Shown here: piece after piece, positions 59,401 through 64,000 of the stretch | How positions within the stretch are numbered: position 1 is the stretch's first letter | Layout of the letters: each line of letters opens with the position of its first letter | Source: Polytrichum commune | Lineage: Eukaryota; Streptophyta; Polytrichopsida; Polytrichales; Polytrichaceae | Length of the DNA stretch: 64,000 nt | NCBI GenBank assembly: GCA_950295325.1 | Contig: OX485807.1 | Location: 48,844,796 to 48,908,795 of the forward strand | Direction of reading: 5' to 3' | Position numbers and translations under genes: made by a program | Notes under the pieces: model-generated | What the model saw: the letters and a program-made list of their open reading frames with translations, nothing else | Told to the model about the DNA's origin: nothing | Database searches by the model: none

Positions 59401-61344
59401 GCGGCGTGTACTATCCCCCGCTTCAACTCTTTCAATTTCGCGTCCCATGTCCCTTAAGTGGTCATGCATTGTAAAGCGACCTCTTTCATCCACTGAAATG
59501 AGTGCCTTCTGTTTAAGAATTCGGACGCCCAACCTAGGCTGCCAGTTTTGTGATCTCCAAACGCATATAGCCATATCTTCCGACTCTCCAAGTAAAGCAC
59601 ATGCAATATCCAAAAACATCATTTTCTCTTTTTCTTCAAGAGTATCATAGCTGATTCGAAGACACTTCAAGATTTTCGTATCATCCAGTGTCCCACCGGA
59701 ATTCAACTTGCTCTTTACATCCTCCCACACATCCAAATCCACCACTCTCTTCAAGAGACATCCGTAAATTTTCAACACCAATGGAACTCCACAACATAGC
59801 TCACTGATCTCTGTCGCCAATGCTTCATATTTTGGTCTCATTTCACAATCCCTTCCAAATGCAAAAGATGTAAACACACGTTTCGAATCTTGCGGATTCA
59901 ACATTTTGACCTCATGAACATAAACCTCTTTCTCGATGGGTTCAAATATGTTTGAAGCTTCAAACACACGCTTGTCGCGTGATGTCACAATGCATACGCT
60001 ACCTTCTTTTAGCATCATGCGTGTCATAATGGAATTCAACATCTCAACATTAGAAACATCATCCAAGACCACTATAATTTTTTTCTTGCTTAACCTATCC
60101 TCAAGAATAGGTTTCAACTCCGATTTGTTGTCCTTATCGATCGCACTTGAACAAAGATCCTTCAACAACTGCTTTTGAATCTCCACCACTCCATGACTTG
60201 GCATTAGCTTGTTTGTTACATCCTCAACATAACAACTTGCTTCGAAGCTTTTGCACAATTGGTTATATAACTCTTTTGCCAAAGTCGACTTTCCAATTCC
60301 ACCCATTCCCCACAAACCCAACGCAGAAACTTCCTTCTCAAAGACTTGGCCTTGAATTAGCTTGTCAGCAACTTCTTTAACATCAGCCACATGTTCACCC
60401 ACATCCAAAGGCAATGACTTGTTCGCCAATTCCAATACTCTTTTGACAACCTTCGCCACCAAATCCACTACGAAGCTTTCACAAACAAGAAAATATCATA
60501 AAATTTAGTTTGGAATAACAATAATGTAGACTTAACATCTAAAACATTTAATAACACAATACACACACATCCAATAAAATTCTCACTCTAGTGTCAAGAA
60601 TGATGTAGTGTTACCATCTAGACCATTTCACAACACGATATATTATGGAGATAAAGTACCTTGTCGATTTATCGGAGTGCTCCCAACCCATAAGTTTAGA
60701 AGCTACTTCCAAATCTGCTTTCCATTGTTCAATAAGATTTAAGTCGAATTTCTTTTTCAACTTCTCGAATCCATCTTTAAATTGACCTCTTTCTGGATTA
60801 CGCAAATCCCAAGGTGTCACATTGTAGAATACTGGAAGAATCTCCTTGCGTGGATGACCCTCCAACATGACATGTAGTTCCTTCAAACACCACTCGGACT
60901 CTGCATATCTCTCTGAAAAGACCACCACAGCTATCGGAGTATTCTTGATTCCATCCTCGATAGAATTCCAACACTCTTCACCAATACAAATAGATTTGCG
61001 ATCTAGGTATGGTTGCAACCCTTGTCTTTTGAGGTCCTCATACAAAAACCCCACAAAACCTGTCTTCGTGTCTGGGCCTCTATGGCTTAAAAAAACGTCG
61101 TACTTTTCAAATTTATCTGCACATCAACAAGGTGATTGGTTGGTACAAATCTCCGCAATGTCTAACTTTCCAAATATCAATATGTGTAATCAAAACCTCT
61201 AGTATGGACAAGAGATAAACCTATATTCTACGCAAGAAACTTTCTAAACAAGTCAAAACGCCTCGGTTCAAACATGATCTTACTCTGCCCTGTGGCTTCC
61301 ATCGTAATGGGCGAATGGTGGGAAGAATTAGCCTCACTCGCCAT
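56407..61344 (-). CDS. TIR-NB-ARC-LRR immune receptor, copy B (complete, four exons)
   Basis: This is a TNL-class intracellular immune receptor. The family senses pathogen effectors, oligomerises through NB-ARC and signals through TIR NADase activity. My exon model is 61284-61344, 60660-61116, 59356-60475 and 57996-56407. All introns are GT-AG (167, 184 and 1359 bp) and phases match, giving 1075 residues. The start is the first ATG; the same ATG and the GTAAGA donor are conserved in copy A. The TIR (about 25-165) opens KYDVFLSHRGPDTKTGF and holds SEWCLKEL with the likely catalytic Glu near 100. NB-ARC has GMGGIGKS (229-236), kinase-2 IIVVLDDV (306-313), CCGVPLVLK (400-408) and MHD (509-511). 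The LRR exon (547-1075) holds many LPxL-type repeats, two of them near-identical. No stop or frameshift is seen. Exon joins are inferred; an extra small exon inside the 1.36 kb intron cannot be excluded. Confidence 0.9.
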
Positions 61345-61994
61345 AGCTCCGTGACGCTGGGCAAATTCTGCATTGAAATTGATTGCACAAAATGCAAATA
61401 GAGTGATGCAAATGTGCAATTTTTATTATTTTCCCGTCATCATTCAACCTATGAGCAATGTTATACAAACAACATAATCATGTAATTGATTCAAATCATG
61501 TGAAAGACATGCAAATGATGCTAATATTTAAAAATGTTGCGAACAAGCTTGAATTCTTCATACATTACAAGGTTCAACAAATGTAGACATACTAAATGGT
61601 AGCTTAACAACTTTGATGTGGACTCCTCACTGCATTTACTATGACAAAGATTGCAAACTTTGGTCCATCCAATCCTAATACATGCTTGTTTACGCCTTCA
61701 AAAACACTCCTGGTAATGTGGACATATTAACCCTAGAATAAGAACTTGCAAGTTAGGGCTCAATGCCACCTAGACCTTAGTTTGTGAGCAAGACGTTACT
61801 CTTGATCTAGATAGTGAGTGAGACATATTGACGCCTAAGTAATTTTGTATATCATTGTACAAACCTCGTTTGCTTGACTCACATTTCAGACCTTATACAT
61901 GTTAATGAACCCTACAAAATCTTGCAAGAGCCTTCAAACACAAGCTCGCATCCTTCTGACGGCACAGGGAGAAGGATATCTCTCTACAACATTC
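61345..61994 (-). repeat. 5' flank of receptor copy B, shared with copy A
   Basis: Matches 3251-3794. About 125 bp at 61621-61745 are absent from copy A. This is presumed promoter and leader sequence for the receptor; no TATA box is certain. Confidence 0.7.
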
Positions 61995-63292
61995 CAAACC
62001 TTGGACAACTAACCAACTCATTCAATTATTAGTTAACTAGTTGCCTTTCGTAACTATAGTTGACCGCGATTTGACATGCCAAAAATTGTAGTTAACTATA
62101 GTTGTTATAAATACAATGTGCCAAAAGGGTCCATTCACGATTGAGGTACTACTTTTGGGACAAAGGACTTAAGGACTTCGCAATATTTGGGTACGTTTAG
62201 GGTATTTTTATTAATTACCAAAGAATCGGGGAGAACCAACGGCCGGGATCTTCTCGGATAAGCGTCAGCGGGAAGGTGACAGGATTTCCAGAGCAACATG
62301 AATCCAAAATAAAAATTGACAATTTGGCGACATCAATGGCATTTTTTGTTATTTAGGTGTGCATTGGTGGTCAATTATTTCCTGTTTTGCATCTTGGTAC
62401 CTTGGCATAAGTGTCATGTGTCCATTCATATAATTTTTTTTATCCAATTCTTATACTAGACATTCCTTTTACGTGTGGCCGTGTACATATGTATTTTTGG
62501 CCATGATTGGTGCCACATGTAAAGTTGGGCAATTGGTATTGAATACATTTTTGGTTCTATTGGTACACACTTGAATGATGATTGTGAGGAAAAAAATGGG
62601 GATCGTTTCGACTAATTCTTGTTGTCCTTTTCATTCCTTGATCCTAAGGTGAACAATTAAGACAACACTCCTAAATGTCCTTTAAGGAATCAAAATGATA
62701 TCTTAGATGACCCTATTCCTTCTAAATTAACTTTGTCGGTGTACTCAATATGGAGTATGAATGGTAGGTATGATCCAAAATATGCTTCACAATACAAATC
62801 CAAGCATACCAAGCATGTGAAGTTATCCAAAAAAGTCATTTTTCCGTTAGACACCCAAAAGTAGTACCCCAACCGTGAATGCCCCCAAAAAATCTAGTTA
62901 ACTATAGTTATATCTAGTTAACTAAATATGTAATTAACTAAAGTTGAATGCAACTTATTCACGGAATTATGTTGTAGTGTTGTAGTGTCACTGGTTTGTT
63001 ATTTGCTTCGATGGTGTACATGGAGATTATTCTGGAGCCCAATATTGTCAGTGATCATATAAAGACATTTCTTGATGATCTACAGTGACCCGAGCATATT
63101 AAAGACCCTCAACTAAAGCAAATCAAGAGATTAACTTCTTCCAATATATAATAATACTTGAAAGTTTTCTAGTTAACTATAGTTGTTCCTCAAATATGTT
63201 TGAAAATTTTCTAGTTAATTATAGTTGTTCCCTAAAATGTATTGAAAAAAATCTAGTTAATAGTAGTTAATTTGGCAGTTGTCCAAGGTCTC
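61995..63292. mobile_element. Non-autonomous hAT-like element, 1298 bp, TSD CAACATTC, with a nested element
   Basis: Ends CAAACCTTGGACAACT and the complement of a right end reading GAGACCTTGGACAACT match at 14 of 16 bases. CAACATTC is duplicated exactly (61987-61994 and 63293-63300). The homologous flank of copy A has a single CAACATTT at 3787-3794, so this is an insertion after the receptor duplication. Subterminal parts repeat AGTTAACTATAGTT words (62020-62110 and 62890-63270). No transposase frame is present. Confidence 0.88.
62127..62886. mobile_element. Nested inverted-repeat element, 760 bp, 33 bp TIRs
   Basis: Bases 62127-62159 and 62854-62886 are reverse complements at 29 of 33 positions (core GGTACTACTTTTGGG and CATTCACG). 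Runs of A flank both ends, so the target duplication cannot be measured. No protein is recognised inside. Removing it would leave a 540 bp host element with symmetric subterminal repeats, which supports nesting. Superfamily is uncertain. Confidence 0.75.
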
Positions 63293-63300
63293 CAACATTC

Positions 63301-64000
63301 TACCCTACGATTGCAATGTACTTGCAACACAATTTTTGAAGGAACACAAAGAGCAACATAAAATGTCTAATGCACAAATGATTTCAAAATAGAGAAGAAA
63401 TTCTCAACCAGGACGAAAGCAACACACAAATACTACTTATAAAGTATCTAGGTAACGAATAATACACCAGCAACACACGCCATGGTGGTCTCACGATGGA
63501 GTTGGGTCAACTATTCTCAACTACAACAAAACAATGCATAGATAGGAAGGAAAGCGAATAGTACATAATATAAATCTTAACAAAAGCCAAAACAACACAG
63601 CTTGGTGGTCACATGAAAGACCTAGATCGAACAATACACCGGAGGAAGGAACCGCCTTTGAATACATCCCACTCTCATATATGCAAGCCCACACTACTGA
63701 GACCACCTTCCAAAACACCACATCAAGGGACTCACAATCTCGGACTTGATATCCACAACACCCTTGATATATGGATTTAACCATTTCTCCACTTCGAGAA
63801 TTTAGAGAAACATTTCGCTATCTATCTAGAGTCCGCCAATTGCAATGAAACACAAGTGAAACACCACATGGAGAAACTCATAACCAACTCCTCCCTGTGA
63901 TACTAAGTTAACCCCAGGACTAGAAACACCCTCCTAACTCTTGACACGTGCCCAAAAACTCCCCATTCACAACTAATACACCACTAACGTTGGTCGACCG
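63301..64000 (-). repeat. Distal 5' flank of receptor copy B, shared with 3795-4490
   Basis: The text TACCCTACGATTGCAATGTA through CTAACGTTGGTCGACC matches copy A to the last base of the window. No gene is recognised; scattered open frames differ between the copies. Confidence 0.7.

Overview
The window is AT-rich, repeat-laden nuclear DNA from a land plant. Two TIR-NB-ARC-LRR (TNL) immune-receptor genes with short plant-type introns show this, and grasses are unlikely because they lack this receptor class. The transposon load suggests a large genome such as a gymnosperm or fern, but the species cannot be fixed from the sequence.

Genes. Both TNLs lie on the minus strand at the two ends of the window and belong to one tandem duplication about 58.1 kb apart. 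Copy A (exons at 1227-2343, 2532-2988 and 3190-3250) enters from the left edge, and its LRR exon lies outside. Copy B (56407-61344) is complete: four exons with matching phases give 1075 residues. A third copy, C, survives only as an LRR 3' end plus 3' flank (45697-51896), split by three insertions and cut off by a fourth element. The homology of A and B continues through the introns and the 5' flank to about 4490 and 64000.

Between the receptors there is almost only mobile and repeated DNA. From 7.5 to 30 kb lies a diverged block present in several direct copies (about 7500-9330, 11505-18000, 24320-29615 and pieces at 52.9-55.5 kb). It carries Tigger/pogo-like transposase remnants, a family of 0.57 kb inverted-repeat elements, a short hAT-like element with an 8 bp target duplication and a U2 snRNA fragment. 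A long-TIR Mutator-like foldback (35768-37052), a nearly intact 4.0 kb hAT transposon (40952-44942) with transposase, and a rearranged second foldback holding a perfect 83 bp palindrome (51965-52145) follow.

Six solo LTRs (18230-21066, 21933-23673, 37682-39796, 45947-47866, 48530-50433, 53636-55308) each sit between 5 bp target duplications (five exact, one with a single mismatch). No internal retrotransposon region was seen, so LTR-LTR recombination appears to have removed the element bodies.

Duplicated blocks let several insertions be checked against empty sites inside the same window: the hAT-like element at 7779-8187, the 1.3 kb element at 61995-63292 (itself carrying a nested element), and the solo LTRs at 45947, 48530 and 53636. 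This gives an order of events: receptor duplication, then element invasion, then solo-LTR formation and palindrome creation.
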